Shown: one piece after another, positions 24,665 through 33,333 of the stretch
Layout: each line of letters opens with the position of its first letter
How positions within the stretch are numbered: the first letter of the stretch is position 1
Source of the DNA: Deltaproteobacteria bacterium
GTDB taxonomy: Bacteria; Desulfobacterota; Syntrophia; Syntrophales; UBA5619
DNA length: 44,749 nucleotides
Direction: 5' to 3'
Assembly: GCA_026388345.1 (NCBI GenBank)
Contig: JAPLJY010000054.1
Span: 1 to 44,749, forward strand
Notes under the pieces: model-generated
What the model saw: only the letters and a program-made list of their open reading frames with translations
Database searches by the model: none
What the model was told of the DNA's origin: nothing
Position numbers and translations under genes: made by a program

Positions 24665-25345
24665 TTATCCTGTAAAGAAAACGGCCCAAATGATCGCGTA
24701 GGGCAGGGCCGGGAGAAAATTTCCGATACGGATCCGGGCCATTCCCAGCAGGTTGATGCCGATGCCCAGGATCATCAGACCGCCGGTCGCGGTCACGGCG
24801 TTCAGAACGGCCGGTTCTCTCAGAAAATAAACGTGCGAAGCGAGCAGGGTAATGGCGCCCTGAACGACCAGGACGGAAAGGGCCGAGAATGCCACGCCGA
24901 CGCCAAGGGTCGAAGAAAGGGCGACAGAGGCCACACCGTCGAGAAGGGACTTAACATAAAGGGTGCTCGCATCCCCCACCGTACCATCCTGGATCGAGCC
25001 GACGATGACCATGGCCCCCGTCAGGTAGAGGATCGAGGCCGTGACGAATCCCTGGACGAAAGTCGTAGAACCGGAACCGGTCCGCCTCTTCAGCCACCAA
25101 CCGATCTGCTCTATCCCCTGTTCGATCCGCAGGAGCTCGCCGGTCAGGGCCCCAAGCAGGAGACAGCCTATGGCCGCCAGAGAACCATGCTCCGGGAGGG
25201 CCATCCGCAGGCCGACCAGGATGACCGACAGCCCGAGCCCCTGCATCGCGATGGTCTTGAGCCTTTCAGGGAGATGTTTTCCTGCGGTCATGCCGATCAG
25301 GCTGCCGGCGAGGATGGCGCCCGTATTGACCAATGTTCCCGTCAA
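24665..25345 (-). CDS. DUF554 family membrane protein
   Basis: A 226-residue integral membrane protein of the DUF554 family (function unknown; sometimes called YdfK/YqgA-like). It has about six to seven hydrophobic segments rich in Gly and Ala (GTLVNTGAILAGSLIGM, GLGLSVILVGLRMAL, GGLMILGIGINLLGM). The start is a TTG at 25345 with GGAGG exactly 8 bases upstream, giving LTGTLVNTG..., which fits the family's usual N-terminus; the ATG further upstream adds 14 residues that do not. It is divergent from folP. The terminal FLPALPYAIIWAVFF helix is intact. Confidence 0.88.
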   Translation of the reverse strand: MTGTLVNTGAILAGSLIGMTAGKHLPERLKTIAMQGLGLSVILVGLRMALPEHGSLAAIGCLLLGALTGELLRIEQGIEQIGWWLKRRTGSGSTTFVQGFVTASILYLTGAMVIVGSIQDGTVGDASTLYVKSLLDGVASVALSSTLGVGVAFSALSVLVVQGAITLLASHVYFLREPAVLNAVTATGGLMILGIGINLLGMARIRIGNFLPALPYAIIWAVFFTG

Positions 25346-25402
25346 GGGAATTCCCTCCTGTTGTGAGGTTGCGCGGATCAGGATCATTTTTGTGTTAAAA
25401 TC

Positions 25403-25432
25403 CTTCTATCGGATGCGTAGATGCGTTGTCAA
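25403..25432 (-). promoter_or_regulatory. Candidate promoter for the DUF554 gene
   Basis: Minus-strand TTGACA (25432-25427), an 18-base spacer and TAGAAG (25408-25403, four of six matches). The start would be near 25396, about 50 bases before the TTG codon. The -35 is perfect, the -10 weak. Confidence 0.35.
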
Positions 25433-25518
25433 CGAATATTCGGCGGGGAAGCGATCATTTCGAGATATGAAATCACGATTTTTCTTTTGCTCCATTTTCA
25501 TTTATGGTAGGTAGCCAT

Positions 25519-26727
25519 ATGGTTGACCTTGGAATCAGATGCCTGCATTTGACCTCGGAAAAAGAGGCCCTGGACGCCCTGAAACAGGCGGAAGTGGATC
25601 CGTACGGCATTCAGGCGATGCTTCCCAAGATGTTTCATCTGAACATCGCAATCGACGGCCTGGAGTGCCGGGTGGCCAACATCATCAAGCAGGAGATGCT
25701 CTCCCTTGGAGGGGACGCTGCCGTCGCCCGGGGAACGGTCGCATGCAGCGTTACCCGGACGGATGTGATCCTGATGGGGACGCTCAAGCAGATGCAGCGG
25801 TTTGCAGAAAAAATTTCAGCGCAGCCCTTCGGTTTGGGCGCGATTTCGGAACGGCTCCGGGAGCTATTGAAAAACGTCTTTGCGGATTCGTTCCTGCTCC
25901 GGACAGCCCGTAGGGAAATCATCCTCGGGAAACGGACGCTGATCATGGGGATCATCAACGTAACACCGGATTCTTTTTCGGATGGTGGCCGGTTCGATTC
26001 CCCGGAAAAAGCCGTCGAAGAGGGAATCCGGATGGCTGAGGAGGGGGCGGACATCCTCGACATCGGGGGAGAATCCACCCGCCCCGGGTCGGATCCCGTT
26101 TCCCCGGAAGAGGAGATGCGGCGGGTCATCCCGGTCATCCGAGCCCTTGCATCGCGGACCGATCTTCCGCTCTCGGTCGATACAATGAAGGCGTCCGTGG
26201 CACGGAAAGCCCTGGAAGAGGGGGCGGAAATCGTCAATGACGTCAGCGCGATGGGATCCGATGAGGCCATGGCAAAAATTGTGGCTGACGCCGGTGCGGC
26301 TGTCGTGCTCATGCACATGAGGGGAATGCCGAAGTCGATGCAGGCGGGGGAGCTTGCGTACCATTCCCTGCGGGGCGAGATTATCGCTTATTTGAGAAAG
26401 AGGATCGAACGGGCCGGGGATGTGGGAATCGATCCGACGCAGATTATGGTCGATCCGGGTCTCGGTTTTGGCAAAACTGCCGAGGACAACATGCGCCTCA
26501 TCCGGTACCTCCGTGAATTCAGGATTTTGGGAAGGCCGATTCTGGTCGGAGCTTCCCGCAAGGCCTTTATCGGCCGGGTCACAGGGGGGACGCCGGTGGA
26601 ACGTGGCGAGGGAACGGCGGCAGCGGTCACGGCGGCGATCCTCAATGGAGGACAGATCATTCGGGTTCATGACGTTCCGAGGATGAAGAAGGTTGCGGCC
26701 GTAGCGGACTCCGTACTGAGGGCGTAA
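25519..26727 (+). CDS. folP: Dihydropteroate synthase with N-terminal extension
   Basis: Condenses para-aminobenzoate with 6-hydroxymethyl-dihydropterin diphosphate in folate synthesis. The 402 residues comprise an extra N-terminal domain (about 1-130) and a complete DHPS TIM barrel (about 131-402). DHPS motifs are all present: GIINVTPDSFSDGG, DIGGESTRPGS, SVDTMK, NDVSA, MHMRG, DPGLGFGKT and GASRKAFIG. DHPS is usually about 280 residues; extended forms with a leading IRCLHLTS-type segment occur in deltaproteobacteria and some clostridia. The ATG at 25519 has GGTAGG close upstream, whereas the ATG at 25504 has no site. It begins a run folP-tsaE-lysC-HhH with gaps of 0-4 bases. Confidence 0.95.
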   Translation: MVDLGIRCLHLTSEKEALDALKQAEVDPYGIQAMLPKMFHLNIAIDGLECRVANIIKQEMLSLGGDAAVARGTVACSVTRTDVILMGTLKQMQRFAEKISAQPFGLGAISERLRELLKNVFADSFLLRTARREIILGKRTLIMGIINVTPDSFSDGGRFDSPEKAVEEGIRMAEEGADILDIGGESTRPGSDPVSPEEEMRRVIPVIRALASRTDLPLSVDTMKASVARKALEEGAEIVNDVSAMGSDEAMAKIVADAGAAVVLMHMRGMPKSMQAGELAYHSLRGEIIAYLRKRIERAGDVGIDPTQIMVDPGLGFGKTAEDNMRLIRYLREFRILGRPILVGASRKAFIGRVTGGTPVERGEGTAAAVTAAILNGGQIIRVHDVPRMKKVAAVADSVLRA

Positions 26728-26728
26728 G

Positions 26729-27223
26729 ATGATTTCAGGCGAGCGATCGGTTATGGTCCTGTTATCAAAAAGTCCGGAGGAGACCTTCCGGATCGGAAGA
26801 ATTCTGGCGGATGGTCTTCAGGCAGGGGATGTCGTTGCGCTGACCGGAGAACTGGGCTCCGGCAAGACCTGTCTGACGCAGGGAATTGCCCGTGGTCTCG
26901 GTGTTCCGGAGGACTACGCGGTTACCTCGCCGACCTTTACGCTGATCAACGAGTATCCGGGACGGCAGATGGCCCTTTATCATCTGGATGTCTATCGCTT
27001 GACCGGATGCGCCGACCTTCCTGACATGGGGTATGATGAGTACCTGTCCGGCAGAGGCATCATGGTCATTGAATGGGCGGAGAAGATTCGGGAGGCCGTT
27101 CCGGTCGGCGCCCTGTTTGTATTTATGACATATCTGGATGAATATATAAGAAAAATCGATATTTCCTGCTGCCCGGACCGGGTTGGTTTCTGGCGGCAGA
27201 CCCTCAAAGAAGGAGGATGTTAG
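26729..27223 (+). CDS. tsaE: tRNA threonylcarbamoyladenosine biosynthesis ATPase TsaE
   Basis: A 164-residue P-loop ATPase that works with TsaB and TsaD to make t6A37 in tRNAs reading ANN codons. Walker A is GELGSGKT (about 40-47), followed by SPTFTLINEY and the family's HLDVYRL and IEWAEKI motifs. It starts one base after the folP stop. An internal ATG at 26753 is a possible alternative start. The C-terminal 30 residues are less conserved, as usual. Confidence 0.93.
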   Translation: MISGERSVMVLLSKSPEETFRIGRILADGLQAGDVVALTGELGSGKTCLTQGIARGLGVPEDYAVTSPTFTLINEYPGRQMALYHLDVYRLTGCADLPDMGYDEYLSGRGIMVIEWAEKIREAVPVGALFVFMTYLDEYIRKIDISCCPDRVGFWRQTLKEGGC

Positions 27224-27226
27224 CAG

Positions 27227-28447
27227 ATGGCTCTGGTGGTTCAGAAGTACGGAGGGACCTCGGTTGGCAATCTCGACAAGATTGCCAACGTGGCGAAGAA
27301 GGTGATCCGGACAAAGGATGAGGGGAATGACGTGGTGGTCGTCCTGTCTGCGATGTCGGGAGAGACGGACCGTCTCATCCAACTTGCACAGAAGGCGGCG
27401 GACGAACCCGATCCCCGGGAGTACGATTCACTGGTCTCCACGGGCGAGCAGGTAACGGTCACGCTGCTGGCGATCATGCTGAAGGGCATGGGATACCCGG
27501 CAAAATCTTTCCTCGGATTTCAGGTTCGGGTTTTGACCGATCAGGCCTTCAAGAAGGCCCGCATCCTGAGCGTAGATACGGAGGCCATCCGCGATGAGTT
27601 GCGGAAGGGGAGCATCGTGGTTGTGGCCGGTTTCCAGGGGGTCGATCGGGAAAACAACATCACCACCCTGGGGCGGGGCGGATCGGACACCAGTGCCGTA
27701 GCTCTGGCTGCGGCGCTCAAGGCCGATGTCTGCGACATCTATACCGATGTTGACGGTGTGTACACGACCGATCCCAATATCTGCAGCAATGCCCGGAGGC
27801 TGGATCGGATCACCTATGATGAGATGCTGGAGATGGCCAGGGCCGGGGCCAAAGTGCTGCAGCCGCGCTCCGTTGAGCTTGCTAAAAAATTCAATGTGCC
27901 TGTGTATGTAAAGTCCTCTTTTACGGATGAGGGAGGAACCTTGGTGACCAGGGAGGAAAAGGATATGGAGAAGGAAGTGGTGGCAGGTGTAACCTATGAC
28001 CGAGATCAGGCGAAAATCACGGTGATTCATGTCCCGGACCGTCCCGGCGTGGCGGCCTGTCTGTTTACGTCCCTTTCGGAACACAACATTCTCGTCGATA
28101 TGATCATCCAGAATGCGAGTATCCAGGGACATACGGATCTGACGTTTACGGTTTCCCGGAAGGATATCCGCGAGGCGACGCGGATTATTTCCGAGGTGAT
28201 GCGGGAGGTCGGCGCGGAAAAAATAGAAGTCGACGACAATGTGGCGAAGGTATCGATCATTGGCGTCGGCATGATCAGCCACTCCGGGGTTGCGGCCCGG
28301 ATGTTCCAAACGCTTGCCCGCGAGGGGATCAACATCATGATGATCAGTACATCCGAGATCAAGGTCTCCTGTGTCGTAGAGGCGAAGTACACGGAACTGG
28401 CCGTCACGGTTCTGCACGACGCCTTCGGCTTGGGAAAGGAATCCTGA
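27227..28447 (+). CDS. lysC: Aspartate kinase
   Basis: Phosphorylates L-aspartate, the first committed step to lysine, threonine and methionine. The 406 residues are the monofunctional type: a kinase domain (about 1-245) with KYGGTSVGN at the start, STGEQVT and [16 protein letters not shown], then two ACT domains (about 265-406; [15 protein letters not shown] and [20 protein letters not shown] motifs) that bind allosteric lysine or threonine. GGAGG lies at the end of tsaE, so translation is coupled. No leader peptide or lysine riboswitch is seen, as expected for an internal operon gene. Confidence 0.96.
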   Translation: MALVVQKYGGTSVGNLDKIANVAKKVIRTKDEGNDVVVVLSAMSGETDRLIQLAQKAADEPDPREYDSLVSTGEQVTVTLLAIMLKGMGYPAKSFLGFQVRVLTDQAFKKARILSVDTEAIRDELRKGSIVVVAGFQGVDRENNITTLGRGGSDTSAVALAAALKADVCDIYTDVDGVYTTDPNICSNARRLDRITYDEMLEMARAGAKVLQPRSVELAKKFNVPVYVKSSFTDEGGTLVTREEKDMEKEVVAGVTYDRDQAKITVIHVPDRPGVAACLFTSLSEHNILVDMIIQNASIQGHTDLTFTVSRKDIREATRIISEVMREVGAEKIEVDDNVAKVSIIGVGMISHSGVAARMFQTLAREGINIMMISTSEIKVSCVVEAKYTELAVTVLHDAFGLGKES

Positions 28448-29014
28448 ATGCTGGTCTCCGAGGCACAGAGACTTGGCGCCATAGCGGTTCTGATGATCTC
28501 TCTGACCGTTTACGGAGTCTCTCTTTTCCATGCCCGGCAGCCGATCCGGGAAACGCCACTCCCCTGGGGAAACCAGGGGCAGGGGTTGATGGCCGTTGAG
28601 GTCGCAGGTGATCAGGGTAGGGACGGGATCTATTTTCTAACGGAAGGAATGACCGTCGAGAAAGTGCTTTATATCGCTGGGATTCCAAGAATGAATCACC
28701 AGGGGAAGACCGACTTTGTGGGAATTTCCACTGGTTCCGCCGTGATGGCCTCTCCGCAGGGGGAGGTGAACATCGGGGAGATGGCCGCTGCAAGGAAGCT
28801 GGCCTTGGGTCTGCCGGTCGACCTCAATCGCATCTCGGAGGAGGAGCTTTCCCTGGTACCCGGCATCGGCGAAAAAATGGCTTATCAGATCATTCAGTTG
28901 CGTAGGGAAAGGGGCGGATTCCGGGACCTTGCGGATCTCACGGCGTTACCCGGAATCAAAGAAAAGAAACTGAACGGTCTCAAAGGGTATCTGATTGTAA
29001 GGTCGGAGCCTTGA
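28448..29014 (+). CDS. Membrane-anchored helix-hairpin-helix (ComEA-like) protein
   Basis: A 188-residue protein with an N-terminal membrane segment (about 9-27) and a C-terminal pair of helix-hairpin-helix motifs (about 125-185): VDLNRISEEELSLVPGIGEK and FRDLADLTALPGIKEKKL. This is the ComEA arrangement, which binds double-stranded DNA outside the membrane during uptake. The middle region (about 45-110) is unlike typical ComEA and is not assigned. Its ATG directly follows the lysC stop with AAAGGA upstream. A DNA-uptake role is an inference; many such proteins are in non-competent bacteria. Confidence 0.8.
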   Translation: MLVSEAQRLGAIAVLMISLTVYGVSLFHARQPIRETPLPWGNQGQGLMAVEVAGDQGRDGIYFLTEGMTVEKVLYIAGIPRMNHQGKTDFVGISTGSAVMASPQGEVNIGEMAAARKLALGLPVDLNRISEEELSLVPGIGEKMAYQIIQLRRERGGFRDLADLTALPGIKEKKLNGLKGYLIVRSEP

Positions 29015-29020
29015 TCGATT

Positions 29021-29647
29021 TCAGGGGGTACCGCTCCTCTTGCTGTACCCGTCGAAATAAGTCAGGACGCGTTTCACATAAGTCTGCGTTTCCGGATAGG
29101 GGGGGATGCGGTTGTTGTGCCGCATGACGGCATTTTCACCCGCATTGTAGGCAGCCAAAACGAGCGGAAGGTTTCCGTTGAACATATTCATGAGGTAACG
29201 GAGGTAGCGTACGCCGCCGTCGATGTTGGTCTCGGGATGAAAGGAATCCTTTACCTGAAGCGTTGCCGCAGTCGCCGGCATGAGTTGCATCAGGCCCCGT
29301 GCGCCAACGGGTGAGACGGCCCGGTGATTGAAGTTCGATTCCGCCTTGATGACGGCTTTGACCAGCGCGGAATCTATTCGGTATCGTTCCGAGGCGCGGG
29401 TGATCAGATCGTCGTAAAGCGCGATATCCCCTTTCAACTGAATAATGACACGCTTCTCCCTCATGACGAGTACATAGGGGACATCGTGTTCCGTGGGGAC
29501 ATTGGTCAGATGGATGACCCCCTCAGCGTCTGTATATTTGTAGATGTCCGCATGGCATAGGGAGGCCATAAGGAACAGAATCACCGGCACAAGAAAAAGT
29601 GGGTTTTTAGGCATAGACATCATCCTGCTTACATTGCCTCCGGCCAT
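29021..29647 (-). CDS. Lytic transglycosylase with DUF4124-like N-terminus
   Basis: A 208-residue exported protein. A hydrophobic signal segment (about 16-33, ending SLCHA) is followed by a DUF4124-like module (IYKYTDAEGVIHLTNVP) and an SLT domain (about 80-195). The catalytic glutamate is E103 in KAESNFN, with GLMQLMPATA and LAAYNAGENAV motifs. It cleaves the MurNAc-GlcNAc bond of peptidoglycan. I chose the ATG at 29647 with AGGAG 7 bases upstream; a start nearer the signal segment (MMSMPKN) is also possible. It is convergent with the HhH gene, six bases apart. Confidence 0.9.
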   Translation of the reverse strand: MAGGNVSRMMSMPKNPLFLVPVILFLMASLCHADIYKYTDAEGVIHLTNVPTEHDVPYVLVMREKRVIIQLKGDIALYDDLITRASERYRIDSALVKAVIKAESNFNHRAVSPVGARGLMQLMPATAATLQVKDSFHPETNIDGGVRYLRYLMNMFNGNLPLVLAAYNAGENAVMRHNNRIPPYPETQTYVKRVLTYFDGYSKRSGTP

Positions 29648-29718
29648 CGCATATCTCCTGATGAGACTAGTATATACTTGAACCATTGTCCGAATTCAAG
29701 TATTTTGTATCTCCGCCC

Positions 29719-29747
29719 TTGACATGGGCCATGGTTGGTGGTAAGAG
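29719..29747 (+). promoter_or_regulatory. Candidate promoter of tRNA-Pro
   Basis: TTGACA (29719-29724), 17-base spacer, weak -10 TAAGAG (29742-29747). Transcription would start about 20 bases before the tRNA. Confidence 0.45.
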
Positions 29748-29772
29748 CGCTGAAAATTGAGCTGATTCATGT

Positions 29773-29849
29773 CGGGGCGTGGCGCAGTCTGGTAGCGTAT
29801 CTGAATGGGGTTCAGAGGGCCGGTGGTTCAAATCCACTCGCCCCGACCA
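29773..29849 (+). tRNA. tRNA-Pro (anticodon GGG)
   Basis: A 77-base cloverleaf with encoded CCA. The acceptor stem pairs CGGGGCG with CGCCCCG; the anticodon stem TCTGA/TCAGA encloses the loop ATGGGGT, whose bases 34-36 are GGG; the T-loop is GGTTCAAAT-like. It reads CCC and CCU proline codons. Confidence 0.95.
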
Positions 29850-29857
29850 ATGATAAT

Positions 29858-29882
29858 AAAACCGCCGAAAAGGCGGTTTTTT
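29858..29882 (+). terminator. Rho-independent terminator after tRNA-Pro
   Basis: AAAACCGCC (29858-29866) pairs with GGCGGTTTT (29872-29880) and the T-run continues to 29882. It follows the tRNA CCA by eight bases. Confidence 0.85.
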
Positions 29883-29915
29883 AATATTTTACGGATGTTT
29901 CTCCGATAATGGATA

Positions 29916-29944
29916 TTGACAATCAGTGGGGCAATGTTTATAAA
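29916..29944 (+). promoter_or_regulatory. Strong promoter of tRNA-Leu
   Basis: TTGACA (29916-29921), 17-base spacer and TATAAA (29939-29944). The start would be near 29951, about 11 bases before the tRNA. No terminator lies between the tRNA and tig, so it may also feed the tig-clpP-clpX-lon genes. Confidence 0.7.
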
Positions 29945-29961
29945 AGTGTGGCTTCTACCCT

Positions 29962-30048
29962 GCGAGAGTGGCGGAACTGGTAGACGCACTGGACTTAGGA
30001 TCCAGCCCGCCTGAGCGGATAGGGGTTCAACTCCCCTCTCTCGCACCA
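29962..30048 (+). tRNA. tRNA-Leu (anticodon TAG)
   Basis: An 87-base class II tRNA with a long variable arm and encoded CCA. The acceptor stem pairs GCGAGAG with CTCTCGC; the anticodon stem CTGGA/TCCAG encloses CTTAGGA, giving anticodon TAG, which reads CUA and related CUN codons. Confidence 0.95.
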
Positions 30049-30098
30049 ATCTGAGGATCATCCGATTACATTATATTTGGAAAAAGGAGCAAATTGCC

Positions 30099-31433
30099 GT
30101 GAGTGACATCAGTGCCGCCGTAAAAATCGATGATATCAGTACCGTAAAGAAGAAACTATCCTTTGATATCCCTTGGGCGGATGTAAAGAATGAGTTGGAC
30201 TCGGTTTACCGCAAGGTGGGGAAGAAGGCCAAGGTCAGGGGGTTCAGGCCGGGCAGGATTCCGCGGGGTATCCTCGAGGCGCATTACCGGGAAGAGGCCG
30301 AGGAAGAAACGGTCTCCAATCTGGTGAACCGGTATTACTGGGAGACGCTGCAGGAAAAAGAAATTCCGGCGGTGACACAGCCGGAGATCGAACAGAAGGG
30401 AATCGAAGCGGAAAAGAATTTTAACTTTTCGGCAACGGTCGAAGTGGAGCCCGCCGTCGAACCGAGGGATTATCTTGGACTTGAACTGGAGAAAGAAGAG
30501 CTGGTGGTGACCGGAGAGGACCTTGAAGCAAGGATGCAGGAAGTCCGGCAGATGTTTGCCACCATGGAAGAGGTGAGTGAGGACCGTGGGATTCTTGTAG
30601 GGGATTTCGTTACCCTCGATTTCGTGGGAGCCCTTACCGGCGAGCAGCTCAAGGAGCTGAAGTCGGATAATTACCTGCTTGAAATCGGTTCGAAGACATT
30701 CATCCCCGGTTTCGAGGAGCAGCTGATCGGCATGAGGAAAGATGAGTCGAAGTCCGTCGCCGTCAAGTTTCCGGAGAACTACCACGCCGCACATCTGGCC
30801 GGAAAAGATGTTGAATTTACCGTTATGATCAAAGGCGTTCGGATCAAGAAGCTTCCGGAGATCGATGAGCAATTTATCAAGAATTTTGAAAGGTACGAAT
30901 CTCTTGAGGCCCTCAGGGACGATATCCGGAAGAACCTGGAAGAAGAGAAGAAGCGGAAGATCGCTGCGGCTTTTGAAAGACAGATCAGCGACCGACTCCT
31001 GGAGAAAAATGCGTTCGAGGTTCCGGAGTCTTTTGTGGAACGGCAGATCTACTATATGATGTCCGACACGCAGCGGCGAATGGTCTCCGGCGGTATGGAT
31101 TCGAAAAAAGCGGCTGAATTCAGTTTCAAGCTACATGATCAGTTCCGGGAGGAGGCAGCCAAGATTGTGAAAACGGTGCTTCTGCTCAAGGGTATTGCCG
31201 GCAAGGAGGGACTGACCGCAGGAGACGACGAGGTGGAAAAGCAGATCCGGGAAATCGCCGCGCAGAGAGCCCAGGATTATGAAGCACTGAAGAAGTCACT
31301 TGAAAAGGACGATCTGATTGACAACATCCGGAGCGAGGTTCTCAACCGGAAGACCTATGAGTTCCTGGAGGCGAACGCGAAGGTGATTACGATAAAGAAC
31401 GAAAAGAAGCAGACGACGGAGGAGGGGAAATGA
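30099..31433 (+). CDS. tig: Trigger factor
   Basis: A 444-residue ribosome-bound chaperone and peptidyl-prolyl isomerase. The N-terminal ribosome-binding domain has the signature [13 protein letters not shown] (about 48-60), the FKBP-like PPIase domain spans about 155-245 ([24 protein letters not shown]), and the C-terminal helical arms follow. Start is GTG with AAGGAG 9 bases upstream. It overlaps clpP by four bases (ATGA). Order tig-clpP-clpX-lon couples folding to proteolysis and is conserved in many bacteria. Confidence 0.96.
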   Translation: MSDISAAVKIDDISTVKKKLSFDIPWADVKNELDSVYRKVGKKAKVRGFRPGRIPRGILEAHYREEAEEETVSNLVNRYYWETLQEKEIPAVTQPEIEQKGIEAEKNFNFSATVEVEPAVEPRDYLGLELEKEELVVTGEDLEARMQEVRQMFATMEEVSEDRGILVGDFVTLDFVGALTGEQLKELKSDNYLLEIGSKTFIPGFEEQLIGMRKDESKSVAVKFPENYHAAHLAGKDVEFTVMIKGVRIKKLPEIDEQFIKNFERYESLEALRDDIRKNLEEEKKRKIAAAFERQISDRLLEKNAFEVPESFVERQIYYMMSDTQRRMVSGGMDSKKAAEFSFKLHDQFREEAAKIVKTVLLLKGIAGKEGLTAGDDEVEKQIREIAAQRAQDYEALKKSLEKDDLIDNIRSEVLNRKTYEFLEANAKVITIKNEKKQTTEEGK

Positions 31434-32014
31434 CTCTGATCCCAATGGTGGTCGAGCAGGACGGTCGCGGGGAGAGGGCATTCGATATCTATTCGAGACT
31501 CCTCCGGGATCGCATCATCTTCCTCGGGACGGCCATCGATGATGAGGTGGCGAACCTTGTCATCGCGCAGTTGCTCTATCTGGAATCGGATGATCCCGAC
31601 AAGGAGATCTTTTTTTATCTGAATACCCCCGGCGGTCATGTCAGTTCGGGGATGGCGATTTACGATACGATGCGCTACATTAAGCCTGCGGTATGTACGG
31701 TTTGCATGGGACAGGCGGCGAGCATGGGTGCCCTTCTTCTGGCGGCGGGTCAAAAAGGAAAGAGGTTTGCGCTGCCACATGCGCGAATCCTGATCCACCA
31801 ACCCCTGGGCGGATTCCAGGGACAGGCGACGGATATCGACATTCAGGCGAGGGAGATCCTGCGGTTGAAAGATGAGCTAAATCAGATTCTGGCGAATCTG
31901 ACGGGTCAGCCCTTGGAAAAGATTACGGCCGACACCGAACGGGACTATTACATGACAGGGGATCAGGCGAGGCAATACGGCATCATCGATGAAATCATCG
32001 TCAAACGGGTTTAA
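31430..32014 (+). CDS. clpP: ATP-dependent Clp protease proteolytic subunit
   Basis: A 194-residue serine protease that forms the tetradecameric chamber used by ClpX. Catalytic residues are S98 (GQAASMG), H123 (LIHQPLGG) and D172 (TERDYYM), one position off the E. coli numbering. The N-terminal axial loop sequence ([20 protein letters not shown]) is typical and short, so little or no propeptide is expected. Its ATG overlaps the tig stop. Confidence 0.97.
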   Translation: MTLIPMVVEQDGRGERAFDIYSRLLRDRIIFLGTAIDDEVANLVIAQLLYLESDDPDKEIFFYLNTPGGHVSSGMAIYDTMRYIKPAVCTVCMGQAASMGALLLAAGQKGKRFALPHARILIHQPLGGFQGQATDIDIQAREILRLKDELNQILANLTGQPLEKITADTERDYYMTGDQARQYGIIDEIIVKRV

Positions 32015-32046
32015 GAGGAATAATTTAATAAAGAGGATATTGTTGT

Positions 32047-33309
32047 ATGGTTAGAAAAGGAAGAGATCCGCAGACCGGACGGGGACTTTTGTTCTGTTCA
32101 TTCTGTGGAAAGAACCAGAGTGAGGTCAAGAAGCTCGTCGCCGGCCCCACGGCCTATATCTGCGATGAATGCATTGAGCTCTGTCGTTGCATCGTGGAGG
32201 AAGAGTGCGAGAAACCGGGAACGGAGGAGTTCCGCAAGGGAATTCCTGAACCGAAAAGCATTGCGAAATTTCTCGATCAGTATGTCATCGGGCAGGAAAG
32301 ATCGAAGAAGGTTCTGTCTGTTGCTGTTTACAACCACTACCGCCGGTTGTTTTCCCGCGTCGATATGGACGGAGTCGATATCCACAAGAGCAACATCCTG
32401 CTGATCGGGCCGACCGGGTCCGGCAAGACGCTTCTGGCGAAGACCCTCGCCAGGATCTTGAATGTCCCCTTCACAATCGCCGATGCGACAACGCTGACCG
32501 AGGCGGGCTATGTGGGAGAGGATGTGGAGAATATCATTCTCAGCCTCCTCCAGAATGCCGATTATGATGTTGAGAAGGCGTCAAAAGGGATCGTTTATAT
32601 TGACGAAATAGACAAGATCGCCAAGAAATCAGGAAATCCATCCATCACGCGGGATGTTTCGGGAGAGGGGGTCCAGCAGGCCCTCCTGAAGATCATCGAA
32701 GGGACGACGGCCAACATTCCACCCAAAGGGGGGAGAAAGCACCCTCAGCAGGAATTCATCCAAGTCGACACGACCAACATCCTGTTCATCTGCGGAGGGG
32801 CGTTCAATGATCTGGAAGGCATCATCGCGCGCCGGACCGGCTTCAACGCGATGGGTTTCGGGGCTGAGATCCGCAGCAAGCGTGATAAAAAGACGGATCA
32901 GTTGCTGAAAGAGGTGCGTCCTGAAGATCTGCTGAAATATGGCTTGATCCCGGAGTTTATCGGTCGACTCCCCGTGATTGCTTCCCTGAATGAATTGTCG
33001 CAGGAAGATCTGATTCGAATCCTTGTTGAACCCAAGGACGCCATTGTCCGGCAATATCAGAAGCTTTTTGAGTTGGAAGGGGTCAAGCTGAAATTTACGG
33101 ACGGCGCGCTTCGGGCCATTGCGACACTGTCCGTCGAACGGAAGTCGGGTGCGCGAGGTCTGCGCGCGATTCTGGAAAATACGATGCTCGACATCATGTA
33201 CGAACTGCCGTCCACGCCTGATGTGAAGGAATGCGTCATCAGCGAGGAAGTCGTGATGAACAAGGAAAATCCGATACTCCTTTTCGAAAAGAAAGCGGAG
33301 ACCGCTTGA
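32047..33309 (+). CDS. clpX: Clp protease ATP-binding subunit ClpX
   Basis: A 420-residue AAA+ unfoldase that feeds substrates to ClpP. The N-terminal zinc-binding domain has C17, C20, C39 and C42. Walker A is GPTGSGKT (121-128), Walker B ends [12 protein letters not shown], and the pore loop [10 protein letters not shown], the RKH-like GGRKHPQQ and the ClpP-contacting IGF-type loop region are present, with RLPVIASL and SGARGLRAI in the small domain. It lies 32 bases after clpP and 24 before lon. Confidence 0.97.
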   Translation: MVRKGRDPQTGRGLLFCSFCGKNQSEVKKLVAGPTAYICDECIELCRCIVEEECEKPGTEEFRKGIPEPKSIAKFLDQYVIGQERSKKVLSVAVYNHYRRLFSRVDMDGVDIHKSNILLIGPTGSGKTLLAKTLARILNVPFTIADATTLTEAGYVGEDVENIILSLLQNADYDVEKASKGIVYIDEIDKIAKKSGNPSITRDVSGEGVQQALLKIIEGTTANIPPKGGRKHPQQEFIQVDTTNILFICGGAFNDLEGIIARRTGFNAMGFGAEIRSKRDKKTDQLLKEVRPEDLLKYGLIPEFIGRLPVIASLNELSQEDLIRILVEPKDAIVRQYQKLFELEGVKLKFTDGALRAIATLSVERKSGARGLRAILENTMLDIMYELPSTPDVKECVISEEVVMNKENPILLFEKKAETA

Positions 33310-33333
33310 TTTCAAGTGAAACAGGAAGATGAG

